Source: Dictyophora rubrovolvata (lineage: Eukaryota > Basidiomycota > Agaricomycetes > Phallales > Phallaceae). From it: a stretch of DNA of 64,000 nt. Under the pieces are notes generated by a model. That model was not told the origin of the DNA. It did not search any database and saw nothing but the letters and a program-made list of their open reading frames with translations. Shown in pieces: positions 21,440 to 34,938 of this stretch. The position numbers and the translations under genes are program-made. The stretch's first letter is position 1. The number at the start of each line of letters is the position of its first letter. The DNA is taken from contig CP114121.1 of NCBI GenBank assembly GCA_029959195.1, positions 2,480,001 to 2,544,000 of the forward strand, given 5' to 3'.

Positions 21440-23061
21440 CTAACCTATAATTCCTAGACAGCGAGATATGACCTCAGAAGGGCCGAATTCATCGTATTTC
21501 TCCCTTGTGACCACGTTTTTCTCGAAATTCTTGCTATTCGCTATGAAAATATGAGTGAAAGCTCAAGTAGTTCAATAATACTGGAGTCACCAAACATAGA
21601 ACCTCCAGTCCACGCTGAATACCTACGATCTGGTGGTTCAACGATATTGACCTGAGGGGTGTGGTTTTGATATGTGAATGATCTAGGTAACTGAAAGAAA
21701 GTTAGCTCACTTTCGTACCCGGCGGCGCAATTCTCAAAATCTCTTTCGAAAGCCGTGAACCAAGGCCTCTGAACATTGTTGTTCCACCCGACAAAATGAT
21801 ATTGGCATAGAGATCTTGACGAATACTACTCGGGGATGAATTTATAGAACCAAATCTGTAAAAATGAAATTTCAGTACTACTTTCATAGATAAAGGTTGG
21901 AACACCATACAGCGTCTCATGGATCCCAACATAGGTTGGCTCGGCGGTGGGAGGTTTAAAAAGGGTCTCGGGGACACTAAATCTATAAAAAATTTCATAC
22001 ACAAATATCCAATCTTACAGAAGACCCTCACGTTTCAGTTTGTACAGTGATAATCTCGCCACCGGGAAGCTCAACCTTTTGCTCGACAAAAAACCTGTTT
22101 TCAGAATTCTTAAGCTCACGATCGGGATCAAGGGAAACATAGCACTGTTTCTCCTTAATCTCCCTGAGCGCGTGCTGTTCCTGTGGTGAATTGAAAGCGT
22201 ATCCTCGTCTCCTCAGAAATAACGCTAGGCTGTTGTCTAACTCTCGTCCCGAGACTGGAACTTGCTTGACCGCCGACCGAATCGCTTTCCCTTCGTGGAC
22301 AGGGGCAATATAGGTAGATCCGTGACCCGAGTCGACCACAACCCCTGTTTCTTTACCTTGTGCGTATAGAGAAAGCATTGGTTGTGAACAAAGACAGCAA
22401 GCTGGTACGTTGAATTCTGTGAATAGGGTTCTGAGAATCTCTTCGCGAAGTTCTTGAGTGTTGATGGGAGAGTCGACGAAAAGAACGGGATAATGCGCGG
22501 GATTTACATGGAGTTCATCGTAGAAAACCCTTTTAAGAGTGGGTTTAATGGCATCTTTGGTTATGGTCCCTTTGTTCGCGGGGCTTCTAACACAAGGTTC
22601 TCCGGCGCAGGACACTCCCCTCCTGCTTATGACGTCAGCCATGTATTGATCTCTTAGATCAAGATGATATACAAAGTACCCTCTTGTTTTGTTTCGTTTA
22701 ACCATGTCATTTTGTTGATCAGTGTCGAGGTTGGTCCTAATAGTCGTCATGGGTAAAACAAAACAAGTGGAGATGGGTTTTGAGATATGACATACGGAAA
22801 ATTCACACGAGGAAGTTCATCGCCTATGATTTTCAGATGGATGACCAAATTTATGTGCATTACGGTACATACCTGCAACTACAACGGAAGTCAGAACTCA
22901 CTTTCAGAATAGAGAACAATACGACAAAGACGTACATCCAGCTTTGCATAGTCCAGTACCCGCATCGATAATCTGAATTATTGAGATCTGGGTACGCTAA
23001 GTGACCCGAGACAATGGGAACTTACAATTGGTTTGTTACTGAAATCGGTATTCATGTTCAT
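21440..23061 (-). CDS. divergent actin-like protein
   Basis: Multi-exon gene with the actin-fold layout but strong divergence. Exon products in order: MNMNTDFSNKPI; IIDAGTGLCKAG (phosphate-1 loop, canonical [12 protein letters not shown]); a 6-base microexon TTGCAG at 22,873-22,878 that completes FAGD; ELPRVNFP; then a large exon with FYDELHVNPAHYPVLFVDSP, VVDSGHGSTYIAPVHEG (phosphate-2 loop) and IKEKQCYVSLD. Later exons give FSVPETLFKPP..YVGIHET, FGSINSS..DLYANIILSGGTTMFRG, VNIVEPPDRRYSAWTGGSM and YDEFGPSEVISRCLGIIG. The region between residues 40 and 75 has no actin similarity. At the conserved HET intron the only donor giving the right phase is GC, not GT. I chose the start by homology to the actin exon 1. 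Either a fast-evolving orphan actin or an early pseudogene. Confidence 0.72.
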
Positions 23062-23484
23062 GGATTGACCGCTTGTGAGTATATCTTCGGTGAAGTTGAC
23101 AGGCGAAACGGTGTCAACGTAAAAGGAGAGAAAGAAAGTAGGAGCAATGCCACTCGACCCTGCAAAGTGGAATGGAAAATATTGTCTTAGACATTATGAG
23201 AGCTAAGATGTCGGGATAAACTTTGAAGAGGATACGCTCATAGAGGTACTAGTAAAAGGTAAAGCCGTTTTCCCGTTCCTCGCGATCGGTCACGCGTAAC
23301 GTATTTCGGGGTGTCGGAAACTGAGCATCCCGGGAAAATGTCGGGGAACATAATAAATAACTGGAAATCTCTATTGGACTCCATACGACAGTATTTCAAA
23401 AACAGGATATTCACGCGTTTTTCGCATGATTACAAAGCATTCAGATTTCAAAGGAAAAAAGAAACAGAGTAAAACAAAAATATT

Positions 23485-25152
<1,668 letters not shown>

Positions 25153-25224
25153 GTTTAAATCAAGAACTTGGATAATAGTTTGCTTTGCTCGAGATGAACG
25201 ACACTTTCACGACACTGTATCGTC

Positions 25225-25233
25225 CCTTTTATA
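25225..25233 (-). promoter_or_regulatory. TATA box of actin A
   Basis: TATAAAAGG on the minus strand, about 75-80 bases before the actin A ATG; same box and distance as in actin B. Confidence 0.7.
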
Positions 25234-25981
25234 GGACCATTGTCGTCTGAAGCTGCGTCCTTGAGCTGCGTTTAGCCCGAACTACTCCACCTGCGCCGGA
25301 GCCATTTCACTTTAGAAATCGTACGGTTCCTTCACTCGCATCGAGGTGAAGGAACATCCTTGGGCTTGGCATGCTTGATGACAGTGAAAGAGAGTAGCAG
25401 CGTCCGAAGGCGCAGTCGTTGCTGCGGTCGCCGTCTTGGTAGTGCGGAGGCGTTGGTACTTCAGTAACGGGTCCATCTTGTTGTATAGACGGTCAGGATA
25501 GTGTCTACATAGGTTTCCGCAGCTTAACGTATGGCAAGCATGTCAATTATGTTTGCAAAAGGACATGCAAGCGAATGTCTTAGGCTCTATCAGCTTGTGC
25601 GCAATAAGCTTCGATGATTGATGCTGAGTAAAGGGACTTACTTTATTATAGTAGCTTAACCAAACAAAGAGCTAAATTTGTGCTTTATGCGGAACTTCCG
25701 AGAGATGAAGCTGAAGCTTCGACGGAGTCGTGAAGGGAAAAACCAACGATGACATAACTTGGCTGACGTAACCTCATCATTCAACGGTTACGTCTCCCAA
25801 CAAACTCGCCAGCGCAACGCTCAATCCATTCCATACAATTCATTATCACACTTTGTTTCTCATTCAACGTGGGCGAAATATCCTTATTCTCGCACTTGCC
25901 CTTGCTTTGCTAATCAGCTTTCAGCCTGGCTTCCTCATGAAGTTTGCTGGATCATCACACATTAGGATCGTATGAGATGAA
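25234..25981. other. actin A upstream region and divergent spacer
   Basis: Regulatory spacer between divergent actin A and the LysM gene. Bases up to about 25,470 are shared, inverted, with the actin B promoter. The remainder near 25,500-25,980 holds no gene, apart from a short open frame at 25,759-25,965 without support. Confidence 0.5.
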
Positions 25982-27647
25982 ATGCGCCGTTTGTCGACAC
26001 AAATTTCGGGAGTGGAAAAGGAGAAGGAAAAGGCTCAAAGTCTCGGAGGCAAGAAAGCGGGGACCTTGTCACCAGGGGTTGGCGTCCTACCTGGGGATGA
26101 CTTGGACAGAACAGCGGGCAAAGGTGCCATGCTTGGGAATGGATATCGACATGAAAACGACACTCAAGGGGGAGGAATTGATAATCTTAATGCCAACCCG
26201 TGGGTCAGCGCCGGTAGCATATCAACGGCGACGTTGCGTAGTCGACATCATGGACGAACTTCCAGCCGCGACTTTGGATATTTGCACGACGAAGCAGATT
26301 CACGGTCTTACGCAAGTGACGGCCAACGAGACTCAGGAGCGGAGACGAGACGAAGACGACGGCGTTCTCGTAGTGCTATTGCAAGCATCCCGAAGCACCC
26401 TCTCTACGTCGACATGGACGACGGTGGCAATGAATATGGCACTGTGGACAGACATTTTTACCGCACATATTCAGAAACACAGCCCTCTAATTCTCATCAT
26501 GGATTATCTTCGCCATCTGATCACCGGACAAGGCCTTCTTTGCGACGCGCTATTGGTAGTTTGGAAGGATGCGCAGGCCAAGACGGGGACGAAAGCAAGG
26601 GGTCAGAAAGACCTAGTGATTTGGATGTGGATGTTATCGTGCACAAGGTATGCTCGAGATTACCCAATATTAATATATAATTCATTTTGCGCCGTTTCTT
26701 TCCCCACTAAGGTTTTGCGAACCGATACGTTGGCGGGAATCGCACTCAAGTATAATATCCCACTCGCTCAACTTCGGAAGACCAATAAACTATGGACGAA
26801 CGACAGCATCCATCTCAGACAAGTGTTATATATTCCTTTAAGAGACGTGTCATTGTCATCCTCGTCGTCCCGGATTTTAACCTCCGACCCAAACACCATC
26901 TTGAATTCCGGCGAACAGCTTGAAACAGCGTCACTAGACTTTGATTATAACACTGGGCGGAATACTGACACGGATGCGCCGGACACCCCATTCCCAATTC
27001 CTACAAAAGATGAGATACGCAAAATTCCACACTCACAGCTTTCATTTTTCCCACCATCTGGCACTGGAGTTTCCGGACCCTCCATGACAACGTCCGTATC
27101 CACATCGATACCCAATAACAATACCCGGAGGACCCACCCCGCTAGCCCTACTGCCAGTTCTTCTCCTTCTTTCTCCTTCACCTCTCTCTTCCAAGGACTG
27201 AATAATGCTACCCAAGAGATCAAGAGCCGATTATCATTTGACTCATACTCCAGACATTCCTCTGATCCCGGAGATGAAGGAGAAATTGAATTGAGTTCTG
27301 TGAAGAAGGACAGAATTCGAAAATTGGCAGGGGTCGGCGAAGATAACGGTGTATCAATAGTTACTTCTCCCTCGGCATCTGCCTTCGCCCCGAATACCCC
27401 GACCATTTCATCAGCGCGTCTGCAAAATCGCACTGAACATTTTGTCGACTCTTCGATTTCAACTCTTTTACCTTCTCCATCACTTTCTACCCCTCGGAAA
27501 GCTGTTATTCGATCCATACAACTACAGCCTAGTCCGGAAATGAAAATCCCCACCACGTCGCCCATGAATCCAAAAAACGATATAAGAATGCGGCACTTTA
27601 TTTCCGGACATCAGCAACAAGCGGATATAGACAGTGAAACTGAATAA
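25982..27647 (+). CDS. LysM-domain protein, intracellular type
   Basis: Two-exon gene of about 530 residues. Exon 1 runs to 26,647; an intron at 26,648-26,711 (GTATGC...ACTAAG) joins DLDVDVIVHK to VLRTDTLAGIALKYN in another frame. Residues about 222-267 form one LysM module (TDTLAGIALKYNIPLAQLRKTNKLW..RQVLYIPL). The N-terminal half is hydrophilic, with an Arg run RRRRRRSRS. The C-terminal half is rich in Ser/Thr/Pro. There is no signal peptide, so it does not look like a secreted chitin-binding effector; it resembles the intracellular LysM proteins (LYSMD-like) found across eukaryotes. Start chosen at the first ATG of the open frame; an upstream exon cannot be excluded. Confidence 0.8.
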
Positions 27648-28966
27648 GATATTATATTGAATATTCATTTATTGTAAAGCAGGAGGTATCTGCGTCATGT
27701 ACACTTTTTGGCTATACATGTAGATTATGTATTTCACCTCAATTTAGATAATATTGGCAGTATTAATCTATTCCCGTTTTTATGCAACAACGCAAGCTTG
27801 CATCACCGCGAACACATAATCTACGTTATTTGACAGAAGCTCTGGTGTTCGAACATATTACTGAGCCAACCTTACGACATTATAAACCGATTTGTGGACT
27901 GCGCCGAGCTTAGAACCAATGCAAAACGTTGATCCTAAGGGGCCATAGTACACAACTCGAAGCATTGCCAAATTCCGCCACGTAGAGTGGAATCAAAGCA
28001 CGGAAACTCCTAACTCGCTGGCAGCAGGATCTATTTATATTGTCGTCTGCGATCTCGGGGTTTATCAAGGAGAGAAGCTAAAATCAAAGCTATCGGAATA
28101 CAAGTTCTTTCCGCTAGTGAAAAGAAAGAATACTAAGGCCATGCGGACGATTCGTCTTCTGTTTCTAAACCTGACTACAGGTTAAGAGGGTTGTTAGTAT
28201 GCAATTGTTTTCAGTTTTGCGTTGTTGTTTTGACTACAGATAAATTAACGAGGGGTGATTCACATTGCCCCCCAAGTAATAACTTCAACAAAAACATGCA
28301 GTGCTACAGAGTGCTACTGACAGCACCGCCGTTGGCCGCATTAACCTGATCATCGCGGAGCTCAAAGAGTGACGAACGTGACATTTAAATTTTATACATG
28401 CAATTGAAGGCTTGCATGTTCACAACTCTGGTAGCTTCCAAAGAAAAATGACTTGGGATGAAACAATGTGTTGGTGGAACTAAAATGGCTTAGCCATTTC
28501 TCTTCGGCAGGGAAAAACCGTCTGCACTGGCAGCCCACTCGGGGGGGAGCAGCCTCTTAGAATTCAAGATTGTAAGCATTTTATCCGCATGTAAAACTTT
28601 TACATGATGTTATATTCTGTTTGGTAGGTTTCACAGTTCTATAATCTCGTTGTACATTCAGCCTGACTACCCTCATCATGGCTGATTTGTCTGATGATTT
28701 GGATCAATAATAACCGTTCCGCAAATTGACTGATTGTATCACGTATCTTTCATGGGAAACACTGGTTCAAGAACGAAGATTGTGAGAACATCAGGATGAT
28801 GCGTAATCAATATTCGTTCGCTAATGTAAGTCGTGGTTATTTTGGACAGACTTTCTCACAGCCACATCCTTTGGCCTATCATAAAAAGTGGAAGAAGCAC
28901 ACGCAATACAGACTCAGACCTCGTTTTCTGCTATATTATATCCATTTAAATTTAAACCCTTGAGCC
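27648..28966. other. gene-poor spacer
   Basis: AT-rich, no convincing coding exon. A short open run MADLSDDLDQ near 28,678 has no continuation that I can see. Confidence 0.5.
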
Positions 28967-30659
28967 ATGGTCAACGTAGAGCCGGTGTAGGTATTTGGTT
29001 TATTACACCCCATGCGCCTTGATTCAGTTATCGCAGCTTCGGACCTATGCTTATTGGAGTCTTTCTTAATGCAATATTATATGGCGTAGGTCATTCTCCA
29101 CGACACGTCGATGTCAAAACTCACTATAAACGTTAAAGGTTGTAATTGTTCAAGTAAACACTAGTCGTTATTTTCAGTTTCTTGGCGCTGCTCATACCTC
29201 GTACATAGTCGATCATCTATTTTCATAATTATCCTAGGTAATAATGACGCTTTCATAATTGGAGCTTGTTTTGACAATTTAACTTTCAGAGACCCAAGAT
29301 GGATCCGGTATTTTGTATGTTCTCCATGACTTTAACGACCTCTACACTCTTTAAACGCCGAAGGTCTTGTATTTATTTATCTGCGAAACAATAAACACTT
29401 TGTGCGATATTGGGATGATATACGAGCCACTTGTGGCTCGCTTTGGTATTGTGATTTTTTTATGTTCTGGTATCAAAGACTGACCGCAACCTTCAGGGAC
29501 TGAAAGAGCGGTAACACGGCTTCCTTTTTGTATGTAATATCAAATTATCTGAATTAACCCAGCTGAAATGCGCTCTCTAGTGTTTACTGCTGGTAAAATT
29601 TCGTGTTTTCTTTCCTCGTCCCTGCTGATATAGAGTTGTCATTTGATTCTAGATCCTTTGTTGACGGTAAGTATTTGACTCGCGTCCAAAAACCTGATTT
29701 CATATTGAATTCAGGTTCTCATCTCAACACCCGTCCAACTATTTATCTGCTGGAGAATAATCGTATTACTTCGTACTTTTAGTACGAAAATCATGCCCGT
29801 GTCGTTCGTTATTGGATTCCTATCTTTGTGTTCATTCGGTAAGGGGGGACGCACTTCTCAATTAGTCATTGAGCTCTGATCTATAACGCAATAGCTGGAG
29901 GAATGGCTGTTACCGTGTATAACGGGCAGATCCCAACATTTAGTCAATTAAAGGACTCTCGATGGGCCGTGACTCTTTGGCTTGTCTCTTCGGCTCTCGC
30001 CGATATTATCATAACGATATGTCTGGTTTTGTCATTGGTAGGCTAAATCGTTGGTGTATTGAGATCATTGTCTAATTTCTTTTTCTTCAGAAAAAATATC
30101 GGACTGGTATCAAAGGAATCGACAACATCGTGAATAGAAACATAAAGCGTAAAGCTGATTTTTCACGACTAAACATCACGTTGACTAAAAATGTTTCAGT
30201 TGCAATTCATACGGGAGCCATTACTTCCTTGTTTACTATTCTGGATTTTGTAGTATTTCAAGCGGCTCCGGTAAGTCCACACCCCACACCCCGTTACCGA
30301 CTACACTAATTGTTCTCAGAAAACTACAGCGTACGTTTATTGAAACAAGGTTCATTGGTGTAAGCTAAGAAGATTCAGTAATTTCACCTTCGATTTTGCA
30401 TTAGCGAAGTTGTATACAAATTCCCTATTATCCACCTTCAATGCTAGAGCATTATCAGAAAAGGACAAAGCTGAATATAATGTGCTATTTGGTCCCGAAG
30501 AAACGGAAGTCTCAGTACGTAATTAAGTTCTATTATATTATTGTCTTGTTAGACTTGTTGCAGACGGAGTCTTTGTGTAAGAGACCGGGTTCGTCCTCGC
30601 AAGATGACATTGAATCTATGGTTCAAGATCAGAGGGACGGAGTTCTTCATTTGAAATAA
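28967..30659 (+). CDS. DUF6534 fungal multipass membrane protein
   Basis: Intron-rich gene with no long open frame, rebuilt from splice sites. Recognisable pieces in order: MVNVEPV|FGPMLIGVFLNAILYG; RDPRWIRYF|VLYLFICETINTLCD then IGMIYEPLVARF|GTERAVTRLPF; PLLT|VLISTPVQLFICWRIIVLL..FLSLCSF; GGMAVTVYNGQ then SRWAVTLWLVSSALADIIIT; KKYRTGIKGIDNIVNRNIK; LAIHTGAITSLFTILDFVVF; and KTTA|NFTFDFALAKLYTNSLLSTFNAR. This follows the DUF6534 family of Agaricomycetes: about seven hydrophobic spans, DSxW, RTG..DxIVN and the final KLYTNSLLSTLNAR. The exon between ILYG and RDPRW (about 29,080-29,290) is unresolved. A cytosolic hydrophilic tail ends in DGVLHLK. Function unknown; plasma membrane or endomembrane likely. 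Confidence 0.78.
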
Positions 30660-31972
30660 GACAGCTGGTGGGATATGATTAGTGGGTCGTATTTTACTCA
30701 GTTTGCACAAGGAATAATGTATAATACGCTGTAACAGTCATGCAATCGACTCTGGTACGCTCAAATTTGAATCGATTAAGAGGGAAACTCTTGCAAGCCC
30801 ATCGTCGTTAGCTGCCAAATTCCTTCCTGTCTTAGCTTTAAGTCGAGTTGAGGTGAAGGAACGTTTCGGAGGCGCTAGGCGACAGAGTCAAGGCGGGCTA
30901 GAAGACTCGACTTCCGCGCTAAAATCGAGACTTCCAGTTTTTTCGTAGGAAAAGTCACCGTTCTTCTATGTTTTAGGTAAAAACACCGTGCCATCTGAAT
31001 AACCGTAAGTTGAGGTTACGAGACATTGGTGCCGGATTTCGAAGCGAGTTTATCGTGTTGGTGTACAGCTACGGCAGGTGATTTGCTGCCGGTTTGGGAG
31101 CTGCCATATTTGGGATAGGTTCAGCCAGGTTCTACTACTTGTATGAAGCCTGGATCCTGAAAGACTCGATATATCGGTAAGCATTGTGAAAGCTATGAAG
31201 CACTATCTCTCAATAAGTGCCCAGATCTTTCAGGAACTCTTTGTCACCTTGGAAGTATGTACATAGTTCTATAAGATAGGATATCAGTAGGTGACCAACT
31301 GGTTCTCACACGAGGTTCGGGCCCTTGTGATCAGACATTAAAACGTCTTGAAAACTCCCCAAACAATTCCTTTGAGATGGTCGCGAGAAGTCTTTAGACA
31401 CCAGTAAACGACAATGCCGTGAAACGAACAATATAATCTGATAACCTGAGAAACACATTTGGCCGAAATGAGTGGAAAGCGCTCATGGGCGGTTCCAAAT
31501 TCTCCCGACATTAAATTACGAACTGTCTTCGAGTTCAATCATCATTCTCCGAGTATTTCTGAGATTCCGCGTTGATTGAAGCCGCTGGAAGCCTAAAAAA
31601 AAATTAATGGACAATGGACATATTGCATTCTGCTTGTGGATGTCCAGACTTACGTGTTTTTAGTTGCTTCGAATTGTCCCTGCAACAATGGCTTCATCAA
31701 AATGCTGTACAACGCGTGAAAACATTGGACGGTGAAAAATCATTTCGGGCCTTTTTCCATGAAAATCGATGACATGTGTCCTTCTAAAAGTTAGGCGCGG
31801 GGGTGAAAATGATTTAGCGATAGCAGAACTGTATGGAACTGGGAATACGGACATCAGAACGTTAACCGTGGACACCTAAGCTCGGCTAAGCGATCGTTAC
31901 TGCGTTACCTTGCCTTGCATCTCTTTAACCTGTCTACTATCCCCTTACTTCATACACTCGCTGGCGCATTAT
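30660..31972. other. relic block upstream of kinase D
   Basis: No intact gene. Segments near 31,280-31,720 match 41,860-42,350 and 42,880-43,000 in the same orientation, and the left-arm block in reverse. The kinase D unit therefore carried its upstream flank when it was copied. A possible short exon near 31,085-31,180 (GLGAAIFGIGSARFYYLYEA) is unidentified. Confidence 0.5.
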
Positions 31973-33574
31973 ATGTTTTGGTTTTGGAAACGCGAAAATG
32001 CTGTACGTCTGAATGACGAAGTAAGTTATCCCTTAGATCTTTCAGCGCTGGCACCCCTCATGTTAATCCGTTAATTACTCTATGAAACCAGACAGAAGAA
32101 GAGTTCATTGCTAGAAATACTGAACTCGTTCGTAGTTGGGAAACATTGCGCGACTGGTTTATGGAGAAAGGATACACACTCTATGAGCTGAAAGGCTTGG
32201 GTATCTGTCGGCCATCGATAGAGACTAATGATCACCTCCTCAAGTGGTCGAGCGTTGAGGGAAAAGACGATCCACCACCCGAATGGCCATATGCCTACTA
32301 CGGCGGTGATGGTTCTTATGACCCTCTTTTCCCTCTACGATCTATTCTAAAGGCGAGCGTCGTTTGTGTTTCTCCCAAGTGATATGCATTTTGACTCCTT
32401 TCCAGAAAAAGGTTTGTTTCGCGCAAGACAGTCAGGGTCGACACGTCGCCATCAAGAGACTAGATGTCCTGGAGGGGACAGAGGAAGAACGCATCAATCG
32501 CTGGCTATACGAATACAAGGATGAAGCAGCTAAACATTGTTTACTTCCTATCCTTGAGATCCTTGAACATAAAGGCCAGTTTTTTTCTGTAACGCCTAGG
32601 TGAGCACTGTCAGTTTGATGCATTTAAGATCTGTTCGACATATGTTCTATTAGGTGGGGAGAACTTCCGTGCGATTTTAGAACGATATACGAGATTATGA
32701 GCTTCATTCATTGTCTTCTGAAGGTAGTAACATTAGGTTGTGTCTTACTTTATTGACACGCTCAGCAGGCTATCAACTTTCTGCATTCGCATTCAATTAT
32801 CCATCGAGTAAGCGGGTTAACAGAATCACGGATCGGATATTAATTAAGAAATTCATTTTGTGTAGGACATATCAGAGAATAATATTCTAGTCAATCATTT
32901 TGGTTCTCATGGGTGTTCACGCACCAATTGGTTGCGACCCCAATTGCGATCGGCAGGAAAATTGACGTACGCACTTTTTGATTTCGATTTGTCTATGATG
33001 TTGTCGTCTGGGGTGCGGCGTTTACCATCTTATCGGTCCTTCGAGATCCTCAATATAGAATGGCCACACGACACGCGTCAGGGAGAACTAGATTATGATC
33101 CTTTCGTATTTGAAATGGGGTGCGTTGGTATCGTACTCTGCCAATACTTCCAGGTAATTTATAGCACGTTTCTATGTCAATCCTAGCTAACCATAAGAAA
33201 GTATTGTATCCCAATAGTCCCGATGCTGGCTCCCTTCCTTGACAGACTGATAACAGACAACGTGGAGGAGAGATTTACATACTTCTTCTCAAGCCCTCGC
33301 CTTCTTCGAACAAATGCACGGAGATTTGACTTTAACGCAGCTTGCGACTCGTGTCAACCCACGCACAGAGATAAATGCTTGGAAGCCAGGGGAGTATGAC
33401 CGATGGCAAGGGCTTCCTGACGAATTCTTAGAAAAATGGGGCAGTTTCCGTGCTCCAATGCCCACTTTGTATACCAGGATATTGCGACGTCTATGTCTGA
33501 CATACTGGGGTCTACATTTTGTGAGGTTCTCTAGGAGGTCAATTAGAATGTTGAAAGTATTGTTTCGAGATTAG
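31973..33574 (+). pseudogene. FunK1-like protein kinase, copy D, frameshifted near its end
   Basis: The most diverged of the five kinases. It starts at MFWFWKRENAVRLNDE; then come LRDWFMEKGYTLYELKG, PPEWPYAYYGGDG, KVCFAQDSQGRHVAIKRLD, INRWLYEYKDEA, INFLHSHSIIHR|DISENNILVNHFG and ALFDFDLSMMLSSG. Introns fall at the same places as in copy E. HRDISENN is close to the HRDISxxN signature of the fungal FunK1 group, which supports that family for all copies. In the last exon, after EERFT (about 33,275), four extra bases shift the frame relative to E. The proper frame resumes as ALAFFEQMHGDL to the stop at 33,574. Probably a pseudogene unless the shift is a sequencing error. Confidence 0.75.
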
Positions 33575-34071
33575 TGTCGCTAACCCGGGACTAAGATACA
33601 CGAGCAATTGTTCTTTCAAGATACATTTAGAAAATAATCCCGGAGGTTTGTTTGGGAAGCATGAAGTGTAACTAATGATATTAGGGATGATTTAGTACAG
33701 TAGTTTACATTAAAACTTCGCAGTTACAAACGGGAAAAAGATAAACAAGGGGTATCAAAACAAGGGGTATCAAATTCTCTATAGGAAAAGGAAACCGAAA
33801 TGTATAAGAAAAAACAGACAAATTAGAGTTTTTTTTTGAGTAGACGCGACTTGGGGCATAAAATTAGTTGCCACGGCTGGAGCTTCGAGTAGACAGGGAG
33901 TAATAAGACGGATGGGGAGGGGTGGGTGGCGCGTCATTGTCATCTTCCGGATTGCAAGCTTGACAACAATGTGAACGAGAGAATCATTCGGATGGTAAGC
34001 AGACAGTAAAACGTCGGTATGGAGACACGGTCGAGGAGGGATGGTGCTTGGCCATGGGTACACGATGGGAA
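33575..34071. other. spacer, no gene seen
   Basis: AT-rich spacer between convergent kinase D and P copy 2. It contains a short direct repeat (AACAAGGGGTATCAAA, near 33,745-33,775). No gene is evident. Confidence 0.5.
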
Positions 34072-34938
34072 CTAGTCGGGGTACCAGCGTGCACGTGTAG
34101 AGGAGCGAGAACCCGAAGCATCTAAATACAAGTATTCATGCTCATTCTGCATGTTGACGTAACCCCGAGCGTGTCTACCCTGCTCACGAGCATTGTAAGA
34201 AGTAACACTGGCCCGCGGGTCCCAATGTTGGTTGTCGTCACGGACAGTCATAGGACGCGTTAGCGTGCGTTTCCGCTCTGTTCGATGAGTAGCAGAAGCA
34301 CCGTAACTGACAGCGATAGATTGCGATGCTGTCCTCCTCGACTCCAGGACGTTAAATGCAGAAAAGGACGCATCCGGAGGGGAACGAGATTGCGGAACGG
34401 GAGTAGAAGGGTAGGTTTTTTGGGGGAACATCCCAATAGGTCCAACATATTGCTTTGGAGCCCACCTACTAGGGACACATTGGGGGGACGCGGAAACCGT
34501 GTTGGTATATAAAGGGTGAAGGCTGGTTGTTTCTTCCAGCTCGAAGGAGGTTTCATTGCTACGCCTGCGAAGCCAGGTTAAAGATGACCGGATATTGCCA
34601 ATATCAAGACCAGCCGCTTCAATCTGCTCGAAAACCCGGTCCAAACGATGAAGATTTTGGATCAAGTTCGCTTTCGCGCTTTGAACAGCCAGCACTTCAT
34701 TTTGACTGAGAGCATTGGCAGCTGGGAACGCTCGCAGTACCAGATCCGTGAAGGCATCGGGATCGAACCGGGACATGAAGCGGTTGACGTGGGTATGACG
34801 ATGGAAAATTTTGAAAAATTGCTCCCACTCGAGATTGGCGACCGAGTTGGTGATTTGGTTTAAAGCCGCCTCCAGGGCGACTTCAGGGAGAACTTGTCGG
34901 CGAGAGGTAGAAAGAGAAGACGAAGCATATCGGGACAT
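34072..34938 (-). CDS. P-family protein, copy 2 (unknown function)
   Basis: Single exon, 288 residues, starting MSRYASSSLSTSRRQ. It keeps the family core: VALEAALNQITNSVANLEWEQFFKIF, a DAFTDLVLRAFP stretch, LDRVFEQIEAAGLDIGNIRSSLTWLRRR. The C-terminal half is diverged and basic, with Ser and Pro, and ends YLYLDASGSRSSTRARWYPD. It lacks the SPAKLP repeats and the FIPP tail of copy 1. The gene lies between the arms of the inverted duplication. A TATA-like ATAAATA lies about 100 bases upstream (35,038-35,045). Confidence 0.75.
   Translation of the reverse strand: MSRYASSSLSTSRRQVLPEVALEAALNQITNSVANLEWEQFFKIFHRHTHVNRFMSRFDPDAFTDLVLRAFPAANALSQNEVLAVQSAKANLIQNLHRLDRVFEQIEAAGLDIGNIRSSLTWLRRRSNETSFELEETTSLHPLYTNTVSASPQCVPSRWAPKQYVGPIGMFPQKTYPSTPVPQSRSPPDASFSAFNVLESRRTASQSIAVSYGASATHRTERKRTLTRPMTVRDDNQHWDPRASVTSYNAREQGRHARGYVNMQNEHEYLYLDASGSRSSTRARWYPD

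Noticed and set aside
30820-30930. Resemblance to the actin upstream region (GAGGTGAAGGAAC)
   Set aside because: Only a short match; not enough to call a duplicated promoter.
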